A stretch of 64,000 nucleotides of DNA from Gymnothorax reevesii (Eukaryota; Chordata; Actinopteri; Anguilliformes; Muraenidae). Both the position numbers and the translations under genes were made by a program. Where the stretch lies: positions 17,988,667-18,052,666 of the forward strand of contig CM056587.1 of the NCBI GenBank assembly GCA_029721435.1. Reading direction: 5' to 3'. This document shows, piece by piece, positions 44,291 to 53,845 of this stretch. The notes beneath the pieces are model-generated. The model made no database searches, was not told the DNA's origin, and saw only the letters and a list, made by a program, of their open reading frames with translations. Each line of letters opens with the position of its first letter. Position 1 is the stretch's first letter.

Positions 44291-46314
44291 CCAATGGATT
44301 TAATGACACAAAGACTGGCAGCATAGAATCAGTGTGATGAAACAGAAATGATGGACTGAAATTGACATGGAGGCAACATCATAAAATCAAACTAGAGAGC
44401 CAGTAGACTTTGCTCATCGTAGCATTGGGAAAGACACACTACCCTTCACAGTGGTGAGATCACATTTGTCATCGCCACCATCCTCTAGTTGTTCACTTGT
44501 TTTTTGATTTAGAAGTCTTTAACCTTTATGCTGCCTGTTCTACATTTACGGCCTGAAATTATGAGGCAATTTGAGCTTCTACTGTGTCCTGAACTGTTGT
44601 CAACTCCCAAGTCAGAGCCAAGGTTTTGGACTAAATTGCTGGTGTATCGAGTGAAATTCAATCAGCACCGTGCTCTTTTAGCAGTTTTTATCCCCAGCCC
44701 CCTGGCACCATTGGAGTCTCAACTGTCAGGCCAATTTTCATGAATAACGGAGTTTCATTTTAAAAAAACATTAGGCAATGAAACTTCGCCTAACTTGAGG
44801 GAAATGTATTTGCCCTCCTATCTAAAATCAAGGATGTACCAAGATTTAAAAAAGACTTGGCCCAGATTTTGTGCCGTTACATTACATTTCTAAATATATC
44901 ACTCACAACACACTTATTTCTGAACAAAGATGGCTTGCAGCAAAAGACTACACTCTGGGAGCTCTGTGATTGGGTGTTCAGATCCCGGCGCTGGCCAGTG
45001 GTCTGTATTGGCACGGCAACAATGGCCCAGCCTGCCTGGAGCCAATAGGACACAAGCTGGTGAAATAACTGAGGGCCCTGGTGCTAAAAATACTCCAGTC
45101 ACAAAATGGAAATCAAATGTAGGTAACGATAAAACACATTTTTCCTTCCTTACCTCATGGTGAGTGACAATGTGACTGAGGTACCTTCAGCATAAGGCTC
45201 CTCAGCTGCTTTGCATGAGTCGACGGTGTGATTTTCCTGTGCTATACGTTGTGTGCCTGCTATGTGAAAAGGAGGAGGGCCAATCATCATCGAGACAGAA
45301 GGACTACGTGTCGTGGCCTCCATCTCCTGAGTTAATGGAGGTCACTTGGGTGAAGGTCCAAACAGCCCAGCTGTGTCCAGAATGGGAAAAATAAATAAAA
45401 CAAAAAGTCTCTGTTGCTGATTGACTTAACTGTGGATTAGAATCTGGTTTCTCTTTTGTTTTCGCCTCTCTTCTCAGATTTGGCCGGGAGCCTGGTGAAA
45501 ATAAAGAATCATACAGCTGTTCCTGGTTACTTGGCTTCATTTGGAAATCCCCTGCCGATGGGACAGGGGCGGAGGTCTCAGCTGTTGTGTAGGAGCACAT
45601 CCACCCAAATTAATCTGGTCCTTCATCTGCGATCCCTTCTGAAGGTCACACTCGGCAGACTGCTGAGCTAAGCGCCATCATGCTCTTTTTACCCGTTACT
45701 GACCCGCAAGGCCTTGTTCTTGATATTCTCCAGAGCTCCGTGAATTTATCGCCAGGTTAATGAGCTGTAAGCTAGTTCTCAACGCGGTGGTTTTCATATT
45801 CAAGAGGAACACCCTAACTAAGAGGCCGCTTTGGCCGGAGAAGTTCCCGTACCTTCCAGCCACTGTCCTGGACCAAGACACTGGCCTCATAACTGGAGTT
45901 TATCCCAGAGTGCTGTACTATGCTCGGTCCATAACTCATAAGACGAAAGGATGGGTTAAATGCAGAGGACAAGCGACCCCACAGGGTTTAATAAAGTATA
46001 ATGTATGTCTGTTCTCTCCTTGGTGCATTGAAGCGCCCACAGAGACTGGAGAACGGCCCATCTGCAGTCAGCCAATGGCAGCTGTGCACAATATGCAGTC
46101 ATGCGATGCAATGGCTCCACAGCCCAGCTGGAGAATTGCAGTTAAAAAGCCAGCTGGTGACAAACTGCTCAGAGACATATACCAGCCTGCAATATACTGT
46201 CATTTTTTCTGCTTTGTCTTTCATACTCTGGATGTAGCATAACCACACTTGCAGCAAACTGCAACAGATTGCAGCCCATTTTTGCATACTGAGACTAATC
46301 TTGGACTAAATCCA
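44291..46314. other. no gene recognised
   Basis: A 160-codon plus frame at 45760-46242 is open but has no recognised domain. It contains GGGTTAAATGCAGAGGACAA (45953-45972 approximately), a phrase common in fish retroposons, which argues against a gene. Minus-strand splice-like borders near 45150 and 45267 are weak. Confidence 0.45.
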
Positions 46315-46516
46315 CACTCAAAATAATGAAATGTAAGATTTATTTCAAAATATTACATCAAGTGGTGCCACACAACTGAGTTCAGTAACTTCCAAGTAAT
46401 TCAATCGATTAAACTGGCCTATAATCTTGTAATTTAATTAAAAGTTATCCTAAACAGTTGTGTGGAACCAGTTAATGTAAAATTTCCAGTAAATCTTCAC
46501 ATTATTTTTCTGAGTG
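46315..46516. mobile_element. 202-bp palindromic MITE
   Basis: Left end CACTCAAAATAATGAAATG; the complement of the right end reads CACTCAGAAAAATAATGTG. Both continue to AAGATTTA-type sequence. Inner arms GTGGTGCCACACAACTGAG and the complement of CAGTTGTGTGGAACCAG also pair. Non-coding. Confidence 0.65.
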
Positions 46517-46775
46517 CTTCAGAGTTTTGCATGTAGAGGTATGACCACTTGAAAATGAATTTTGAACCTTCCTGCAACTGCTGTCAAACTTGCCAATCAA
46601 ATCCCCATCCAACTGCCCTCTGGTCCCCTCAGTCCACAGGAGGGCCAGTCCAGGTCAGGAATCCCAGACACAAACTCAGTCCCCAGTGTGGCCGCCTCTG
46701 CCACTTTCCTCATTGCATAGCTTCTCTCCCAGTATTGTTCAAACACTATAAACTCCGCCTGTTTCTGATGCCACA

Positions 46776-47318
46776 CATAGACTGTATAAAAAGATGGACG
46801 AAGCAACTGTGATGTCACCCATTGGTTTCAGCATACCATAAAGGAAGCCTCAATTTTGGCAATTTGAATTGCGCCATGTTGTCATTTTGAAACCGGATGT
46901 GACTTCTATTGGACGAGAGCGAGAATCAAGATCTGGGGAGGGACGGGAGAGGTGGATCTGACCGTATCGGATGAGGACCAGAGGATAGCCACGCCTCTAA
47001 AGCATATTCTGGCTTTATTCTTTATTCTAGTCTACTTGGGACCATAATTTACAAAAGTGAACATCATGATATATCGAAGGAGACTTGAAACTTGCTATAT
47101 CTACTATAAGATAATGTGAAAAAATATTATTTAAAAGACAAATCAGGTGGGAAAGTAGGGTCATTTTCTCATAGACTTCTATAGCATTGAACTTCTTCCT
47201 GCAACCACCGACGTCGCCATCTGTTGGCCATTAAATAGAATGCCATTTTACGGTACTTTCTCATTGGCTTCTTTTTTCAGACCAGAGTGCTGCGTCCATC
47301 GTTTTATACAGTCTATTG
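46776..47318. mobile_element. hAT-like non-autonomous element with target duplication
   Basis: Ends CATAGACTGTATAAAAAGAT and the complement CAATAGACTGTATAAAACGA. Both are preceded by TGCCACA (46769-46775 on the left, 47319-47325 on the right), a 7-bp match consistent with a slightly eroded 8-bp hAT duplication. CA...TG termini fit hAT. The segments GATGGACGAAGC and GTGATGTCACCCATTGGTTT recall a repeat common in fish genomes. No transposase frame inside. Confidence 0.7.
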
Positions 47319-47325
47319 TGCCACA

Positions 47326-48279
47326 TAGCTGCCGTATCCCTCTCAATTTCCCCTAGTTCAAAGCTGAAATAATTTGCCTCTGAAAATGTATGATTAAATT
47401 ATGATTAGTTGTTTATTTAGTGCACACAATCTAAAAAGCAGAATCTCATATCTGTCCAAGCACACATAGGCCTACAGTAGTTTACGATCATGAAAATGCG
47501 ACTAGAAGCTGGAACTGCATTTCTTCCCCCAGACAGCACTGTGAGTGAACTGGTCGCCCAAGAAGCTTTGACTTAAACTTTGAGAGGCAGTCAAAATAAA
47601 GCGCTCATTTTTCATCTCATAATCACAGACCAGAAGATTCAGCCATCCCAAAAGTAACAGCTTGTTTGATTCGCAAAAGGAAGAAATTTCACTTCAATCC
47701 AGTGGTAACTCCTGTCTTTCAGTGATATCTGTGTTACATGTTTATTTTCAATCGGTAACCTGAGAGGTTCTCATGAACCTTACATTGTATTTGGCCGGAT
47801 ACTACTCTATAAGTAGGGACATTCAATTAATAAATGTAGTTTCATTATCCAAAGCACATGTATTACATCAGTAAAAGATCCTTTGTTCCACTGGGTGTCT
47901 AAGGACATGCATATGAAAATTATATTGGTCATACACTGAGATTATTACTGACAAATCCCTTGACTTTGGGACTGCTTTGAGGACAACGTCTGTGGCATTG
48001 GCTTGGAGGACCTTGAGCATTCTCTACCTATTTGTGGACCTGAATCATGACTATAAGGCTTATCGCTGTCAATTAAAGAAGCGTCCATTTTTCTACCAAT
48101 ATCATGCGCCTAAAAAACTCATCATATTACGAACAGTAAAAAAAAAATTTTTAAAAATACTAATTTCAGCTCAGCAAATCAATGAAATCGCAACCAACAT
48201 TAGCTATAATTAGAGATATAACTGATGCTAAAATGTTTGGAGGAAGGAGCCCATTGAAACAGCCCTTCAGCGTTAAAGG
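47326..48279. other. no gene recognised
   Basis: AT-rich; nothing identified. Confidence 0.5.
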
Positions 48280-48281
48280 TA

Positions 48282-49867
48282 CATCCCCAATTCCGAAATA
48301 GTTGGGACGATGTGTAAATTGTGAATAAAATGAAAATGCAATGACTTTCAGATCACATGAGCCAATTTTATTAACAATAGAACAGAGATAACATTTCAAA
48401 TGTTGAAACTGAGACATTTTACATTTTTATCCACAAAATGAGCTTATTTCAAATTTTCTGGCTGCAACTGGTCTCAAAAAAGTTGGGACACAGGCAAAAA
48501 AAAGAGTTGGAAAAGCAATTAATATATAAGACAATCAGCTGGAAGAATATTTAGCAAGTAATTAAGTTAACGTGATTGGCCATAAAAGGGATGGCTTAGA
48601 GAGGCTGAGTCTCTCAGAAGTAAAGATGGCCAGAGGCTCTCCAACCCGTGAAGGTTTGCGTAAAAAAAATTATGGAATACTTTAAAAACAATGTTCCTCA
48701 ACTTCAGATTGCAAAGGCTTTGAGGGTCACATCATCAACAGTGCATAACATCATCAAAAGATTCAGAGAAACTGGAAAAATCTCTGTGCATAAGGCACAC
48801 GGCCGAGGACCTTTACTGGACCCCTGTGATCTTCAGGCCCTCAGACGCCACTGCATCACTCACCGGCACGATTCTGGCATTGACATTACTAAATAGGTCC
48901 AGGAATACTTCGAGAAACCACTGTCTGTAAACACAGTCCGCCGTGCCACCCACAGATGCCACCTATAACTCCATCATGCAAAAAGCAAGCCATTATTGAG
49001 CATGATCCAAAAGCATCGGCATGTTCTGTGGGCCAAGGCTCATTTAAAATGGACTGTAGCAAAACGGCAATGTGTCCTGTGGTCCGAGGAGTCGAAATTT
49101 GACAATGTTGTTGGAAATCATGGGCGTTGTGTCCTCCGGACTAAAGAGGAGAAAGACCACCCCTCGTGTGATCAGCGTTCTGTTCAAAAGCCAGCATCTC
49201 TGATGGTATGGGGATGCATTAGTGCATATGGTGTGGGACACTTGCACGTTTTAAAAAGCACCATGAATGCTGAAAGGTATATAAAGGTTTAAGAGCAACA
49301 TATGCTTCCCTCCAGACAACATCTATTCCAGGGAAGGCCTTGTGCATTTCAGCAGGAAAATGCAAAACCACATACTGCAGCTATTACAACAGCATGGCTT
49401 TGTAGTAGGAGAGTCTGTGTGCTGAATTGGCCTGCCTGCAGTACTGATCTTTCACCGATTGAGAACATTTGGCCCATAATTAAAGGAAAAGTCCGTCAAA
49501 GGAGACCCAAAACTCTCCAGCAGCTGTAAGCCTGCATTAAACAAGAGTGGGATCAAATTCCAATGGCTAAACTCAAGTAACTTGTCTCCTCAATGCCCAG
49601 ACGCCTCCATTCTGTGTTAAAACGAAGAGGGGATGCTATACCATGGTAAACAGGCCCCTATCTCGACTTTTTTGAGACCTGTAGCAGCCATCAAATTTGA
49701 AATGAGCTCATTTTGTGGATAAAATAGTAAAATTTCTCAGTTTCAACATTTGCTATGTTATCTGTTCTATTCTGAATAAAATACTGGCTGGCGTGATTAG
49801 AAAATCATTGCGTTTTGATTTTATTCACAATTTACACTTTATCCAAACGATTTCGGAATTGGGGTTG
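48282..49867 (+). mobile_element. full-length dead Tc1-type transposon with long terminal repeats
   Basis: Bounded by TA duplications (48280-48281 and 49868-49869). Left end CATCCCCAATTCCGAAATAG; the complement of the right end reads CAACCCCAATTCCGAAATCG. Terminal arms stay alignable for about 200 bases (GTGTAAATTGTGAATAAAAT on both sides, TTGAAACTGAGA.ATTTTAC further in). Length 1586 bp is typical of full-length Tc1 elements. It encodes a broken transposase on the plus strand. Confidence 0.85.
48626..49649 (+). pseudogene. Tc1-type transposase, broken, two catalytic Asp changed to Glu
   Basis: Starts at the ATG in AAAGATGGCCAGAGGC (48626) and ends at TAA 49647-49649, about 341 codons if unbroken. 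Pieces in order: a helix-turn-helix with KALRVTSSTVHNIIKRFRET, the paired-domain part GKISVHKAHGRGP, RRHCITHRHDSGIDITK (stop TAG just after), then [68 protein letters not shown]. Relatives have W-S-D-E-S and H-D-N-A-K-P-H; here both aspartates are glutamate (codons GAG 49086-49088 and GAA 49356-49358). The third acid (E in SPIENIW, 49461-49463) is kept. There are several frameshifts and stops (near 48642, 48894, 49290), so the protein is not made. Confidence 0.9.
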
Positions 49868-49869
49868 TA

Positions 49870-50559
49870 CATCGGGGGAACATTTTTCTTCTGTAAGAGG
49901 CTAATTTCCCTGAAAGGTGAAATAATGATATATTTTAGCACCAATATGTACCTTTGCCAAGAAAAATGTCTTAATTATTTAACCCATCACTAAGGCCAAA
50001 GTTTTATGTATCAACATTGTAGGGCGCCACCCCAGACACACAGTCCACCTTCTCGGGTTGTTTTATGAGTCTTACTGAACGCTCAGTGATTTTCAGAGAG
50101 GATATATGTGATCTCTGAGGGCAAGTGTTATATCCAAAGGCGCGTTTCTGTTCTTATTCAGCCTGGAATTCCAATGATTCTGGAGCTTTCAACTTTTCTG
50201 CTCTCAATGTTCTTTCCTCGCAGTTAATTGGCTTAAATTTTTCACAACCAACAGAAAATATTCACTATCCCAAAGCAGTGCCAAATACAGTAGCATTTCT
50301 GCATGTTAGCTGACGTTTTGATTCATTTTTTATAAACGATACACGTAAATATAAGCAGTCAGATGTTTCACTGACGTCCCTTACACTTGAATACAACAGC
50401 AGCACCAGAGCTGGGAATCCGAACATATGCAGTTCATGATGTACATTCTGGAACATACATTATACATTGCCATGAGGTCATTCATCTATTTATAAAGAGA
50501 ATAGCTGTTCTGATTCATTACCATTTTCATCAAAATGGAATTTTGTTAATTAAAGGCCA
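49870..50559. other. no gene recognised
   Basis: AT-rich spacer between two Tc1 elements. Confidence 0.5.
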
Positions 50560-51472
50560 TACAGTTCCGTGAAAAAAGTATTTGCCCCCTTCCTGATTTC
50601 TTTCTTTCTTTTTTTTTTTTTTTTTGCATATTCCTGAGACTTAAATGTTTCAGATCATCAAAAACATTTTTATATTTGACAGAGCTGACGTAAGTAAATA
50701 CAAAAAAGCAGTTTTTAAATGATTTCACTAGTTAAGGTAAAAAAGCTATCCAAACCTACCTGGCCTGAAAATGTAATTGCCCCCTGAACCTAAATTTACC
50801 CTCGGCGACAACAACTGCAATCAAGCGTTTGCAATAACTGGCGATGAGTCTTTCACATCACTGTAGAGGAATTTTGGCCCACTCTTCTTTGCAGAATTGT
50901 TTTAATATAGCCTCATTGGATGTCTGTTAAACGGTCGTGCCACAGCATTTAAGTCCAGACTTTGACTAGGCCGCTCCAAAACCTTCATTTTGTTTTTTTT
51001 TTTAAAACCCATTCAGAGGTGGACTTGCTGGTGTGTTTCAAATTATTGTCCTGCTGCATCACCCAAGTGCACTTGAGCTTGAGTCACAAACTGATGGTCG
51101 GACATTCTCCTTCAGGATTTTCTGTTAGAGAGCAGAATTCATGGTTCCATCAATTATGGCAAGTATTCCAGGCCCTAAAGCAGCAAAGCAGACCAAGACC
51201 ATCACACTACCACCACCATGTTTGATTGTTGGCATGATGATCTTTTCATGAAGTTCTGTGTTAGTTTTACGCCAGATATATCGGGACGCATACCTTCCAC
51301 AAAGTTCAACTTTTGTCTCATCAGTACACAGAATATTTCCCCAAAAGTCTTTGGGATCATCAAGATGTTTTTTTGGCAAATGTGAGACGAGCTTTTGTGT
51401 TCTTTTTGCTCAGCGGTGGCTTTAACCTTGGAACTCTCCCATGGATACCATTTTTGCCCAGTCTCTTTACTA

Positions 51473-51502
51473 TACTCAGCAACAAAAGTTTCTGTGACAC
51501 CA
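51473..51502 (+). repeat. left terminal inverted repeat of nested Tc1
   Basis: 30 bp identical to the complement of 52953-52982; it would be the transposase binding end. Confidence 0.95.
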
Positions 51503-51671
51503 TTTATGTGTATGTTATAAATGACACGCAAAGATCTCAATGCAATCAATATGTTTATTTAACAGGAGAAACACTGACTTTTCAGTGCCAACGTCACTCA
51601 AAACGAAAAATGTCATTTTCATGCGTCATGAAGCACTTGTCTGACGTCTAACCAATTGTGACCTTCACACT

Positions 51672-52685
51672 TCAATACTGGGTGTGACTTCCTCGTGCCA
51701 TGATGCAAGCAACGCATCTCCGGCGCATGGACCGAATCAGATGTGCCAGAAATTGCTGTGGGATGTCATTCCAAATCTGACGTAGACGTTGTCGCAATTC
51801 CTGGAGTGTAGCTGGCGGGTTATCCAACCGCCGCAAACGTCGATCCATCTCGTCCCAAAGATGCTCGATTGGGGAAATGTCTGGGGATCTGGCTGGCCAT
51901 GGCAGGACAGTGACATGTTGTTGCATCAGATACTGCTGTACAATCCTTGCAACGTGTGGTCTGGCGTTATCATGTTGCAGCGTTATTCCGGGACCATGTT
52001 GCATCAAAAACGGTACCACCAATGGCCGTAGCACTTCATCGCGATATCTTTGACCTGTCAGATTTCCATCAATAACAAGCAAATCTGTTCTGTTTCTAGC
52101 CATGATCCCTCCCCAAATCATGACACTACCACCTCCAAAACGATCAAATTCCTGAACACAGTTGTTGGCATAACGTTCTCCACGTCGACGGTATACACGT
52201 AAACGACCATCCCATCGGTTAAGCATGAATCTTGATTTATCAGTGAAGAGTACAAGATCCCACTGACGTTGGATCCACCGTCGATGTTGTTGTGCCCACT
52301 GTAGACGCAGTCGTCGGTGTTGTACTGTGAGTATTGGACGTCTTGCTGGCCGACGTGGGACAATGCCAAAATGACGGAGACGGCGACGGATTGTCTGTGC
52401 AGACAGTCGCCTCAAACCAGGTATCGTTCTTGCAGTTATGGTTGCAGGTTGGAATCGATTTCGGAGATGGGTTGTTCGAATCCAGTTGTCCTGTCTGGGA
52501 GTGGTTACTCGTGGACGGCCGCTGCGAGGACGGTCTCTGACATGTCTTGTCTGCTGATGACGCTGCCATAAGTTCCAAATGGTGTTTCGGTGGACATTCA
52601 GGCGATGAGCAACTTCCCTCTGCGAGGTTCCGGATTCAATCATCCCAATGGCCCTCCACCGATCATTTTCAGACAGTCTTGGCAT
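51672..52685 (-). CDS. Tc1-type DD34E transposase, intact
   Basis: Cuts the element out at its terminal repeats and inserts it at TA. The 337-residue protein has the usual Tc1 length. Residues 6-50 form a helix-turn-helix (GTSQREVAHRLNVHRNTIWN), residues 53-59 hold the RPRSGRP hook typical of Tc1 proteins, and residues 60-120 form the second DNA-binding part, followed by a basic nuclear-import-like stretch RRPARRP. The catalytic core has D149 (LFTDKSRF), GGGSVMIWGG at 184-193, D239 (QHDNARPH) and E274 (SPIEHLWD). There are 34 residues between D239 and E274, so DD34E. The residue after D149 is K where most relatives have E; this is not a catalytic position but may affect activity. There is no stop or frameshift. 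The start is the only ATG giving a full N-terminal helix-turn-helix. Expression would depend on a chance promoter or read-through. Whether it is active in this organism is unknown. Confidence 0.95.
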   Translation of the reverse strand: MPRLSENDRWRAIGMIESGTSQREVAHRLNVHRNTIWNLWQRHQQTRHVRDRPRSGRPRVTTPRQDNWIRTTHLRNRFQPATITARTIPGLRRLSAQTIRRRLRHFGIVPRRPARRPILTVQHRRLRLQWAQQHRRWIQRQWDLVLFTDKSRFMLNRWDGRLRVYRRRGERYANNCVQEFDRFGGGSVMIWGGIMARNRTDLLVIDGNLTGQRYRDEVLRPLVVPFLMQHGPGITLQHDNARPHVARIVQQYLMQQHVTVLPWPARSPDISPIEHLWDEMDRRLRRLDNPPATLQELRQRLRQIWNDIPQQFLAHLIRSMRRRCVACIMARGSHTQY

Positions 52686-52952
52686 TTAGAGGGTAGAGTT
52701 CCTGATCCGAAATGGCTGTGTTTTCGATAAGTGATGCTTCCGTCGTTCATCAGGCACAATGTGAACATTCCAAAAATTCTCCTCTTTTATTGCCATCCAC
52801 AAGCATGATTTACGCACATTTTCACGTGCAAAGTCATTTTCTCGCATTTTCATGATTTCCATTTCAATGTTGTGTTTACGTGTACTGTTTCAGTCTGATA
52901 TCACCATGTATGACAATTTCATAATTGCGTTATGAAAAATAATTAACAATAT

Positions 52953-52982
52953 TGGTGTCACAGAAACTTTTGTTGCTGAGTA
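52953..52982 (-). repeat. right terminal inverted repeat of nested Tc1
   Basis: Exact complement of 51473-51502. Confidence 0.95.
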
Positions 52983-53772
52983 TATTATTGAATCATGACT
53001 TTTACAGAGGCAAGTAAGGCCTGCAGTTCTGCACTTTTGATGTCGTTGTGGGTTCTTTTTTTACCTCCTAGATGAGTCGTCAATGCGCTCTTGGAGTAAT
53101 TCTAATAGCTGACCACTCCTGGGAAGGTTCACTACTGGTCTGTCTTCTTCATTTGTGAATAATGGCTCTCAACGTGGTTCACTGGAGTCACAAAGTCTTA
53201 GAGATGGTTTTGTAACCCATTCCACACTGATAGATGCCAATGACTTTGTTTCTCATCTGTTCTTGAATCTCTTTAGATTGCGGCATAATGTATTGCTTTT
53301 TGAGATTCATTAGCATACTTCACTTTGTCAGACAGGTTCCATTTAGGTGATTTCTTGATTCAACAGGTCTGGCAGTAATCTGGCCTGAGTGTGGTTAGTG
53401 AAATTGAACTAAAAAAATGTGGTTAATCACAGTTAATTCATGATTTTCCTCAATAGATGAAATCATGATTTAAGAACAGCATTTTCTATTCACTTGGGTT
53501 ATGTTTGTCCAATATTAAGATTATTTTGATGATCTGAAACATTTAAGGGTGAAAAATAAGAAATTAAGAAGGGGGCAAAGCACTGTATATTTGTCCGTGA
53601 GGGCTTAGCCTTCATCTGCAAACCCTCCCACCACCAGCACAAGTGTACATGGACAGGCAGGGAATCCAGCTGTCAAACCCCTCACCGGGGGGTACAGAGA
53701 TCATATCCAGCAGCAATGTTAATGTGCCATGTTAAAATTACTCAGGATGGACTGATGACATGTCTTGAGTGC

Positions 53773-53845
53773 AGGAGGCAACCGGATTATCTAGAGGAAC
53801 CCCACACAGACTCGAGAAGAACAAGCAAACTCCACACAGAAAGGC
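53773..53845. repeat. fragment of a common fish dispersed repeat
   Basis: GGAGGCAACCGGATTATCTA, GAGGAACCCCACACAGACTC and AAGCAAACTCCACACAGAAA match, in order, a widely dispersed repeat that I recall from fish genomes (GGAGGAAACCGGAG..., GAGGAAACCCACGCAGAC..., TGCAAACTCCACACAGAAAG). The parent class is uncertain, perhaps a LINE 3' region. Confidence 0.6.

Larger units (their letters stand above)
51473..52982 (-). mobile_element. intact nested Tc1-type transposon (DD34E)
   Basis: A 1510-bp element inserted at a TA inside the older Tc1. TA duplications lie at 51471-51472 and 52983-52984. The terminal inverted repeats are identical over 30 bp, starting TACTCAGCAACAAAAGTTTC on both ends. The single gene is on the minus strand (51672-52685). 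Perfect ends and an unbroken gene indicate recent insertion. Confidence 0.95.
50790..53286 (-). pseudogene. Tc1-type transposase of the host element, split and decayed
   Basis: The start ATG is at 53286-53284 on the minus strand; the reading there is MPQSKEIQEQMRNKVIGIYQ, the N-terminal helix-turn-helix of this Tc1 family. After the younger insertion it resumes with KKHLDDPKDFWGNILCTDET and IKHGGGSVMVL, so the first catalytic acid (D in CTDET) survives, then GTMNSAL. C-terminal pieces (DVKDSSPVIANA, LSPRVNLGSGG) can be read near 50780-50870. Several stops and frameshifts, plus the 1.5-kb insertion, inactivate it. Confidence 0.8.
50562..53586 (-). mobile_element. decayed full-length Tc1-type transposon split by a younger Tc1
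   Basis: Left end CAGTTCCGTGAAAAAAGTAT then TTGCCCCCTTCCTGATTTC. The complement of the right end reads CAGTGCTTTGCCCCCTTCTTAA. TA flanks both ends (50560-50561 and 53587-53588). Subtracting the insert at 51473-52982 and its extra TA leaves about 1.5 kb, the normal Tc1 size. The transposase runs on the minus strand and is interrupted by the insert. A shorter relative is at 31201-31997. Confidence 0.85.

Noticed and set aside
45154..45267. Minus-strand exon between TTTTCACATAG and ATGAG|GTAAGG
   Set aside because: Acceptor and donor are weaker than at 60.0 kb, and such pairs are expected by chance in 64 kb.
45760..46242. 160-codon plus-strand frame as a gene
   Set aside because: No domain, contains a phrase typical of fish retroposons, and no splice or promoter context.
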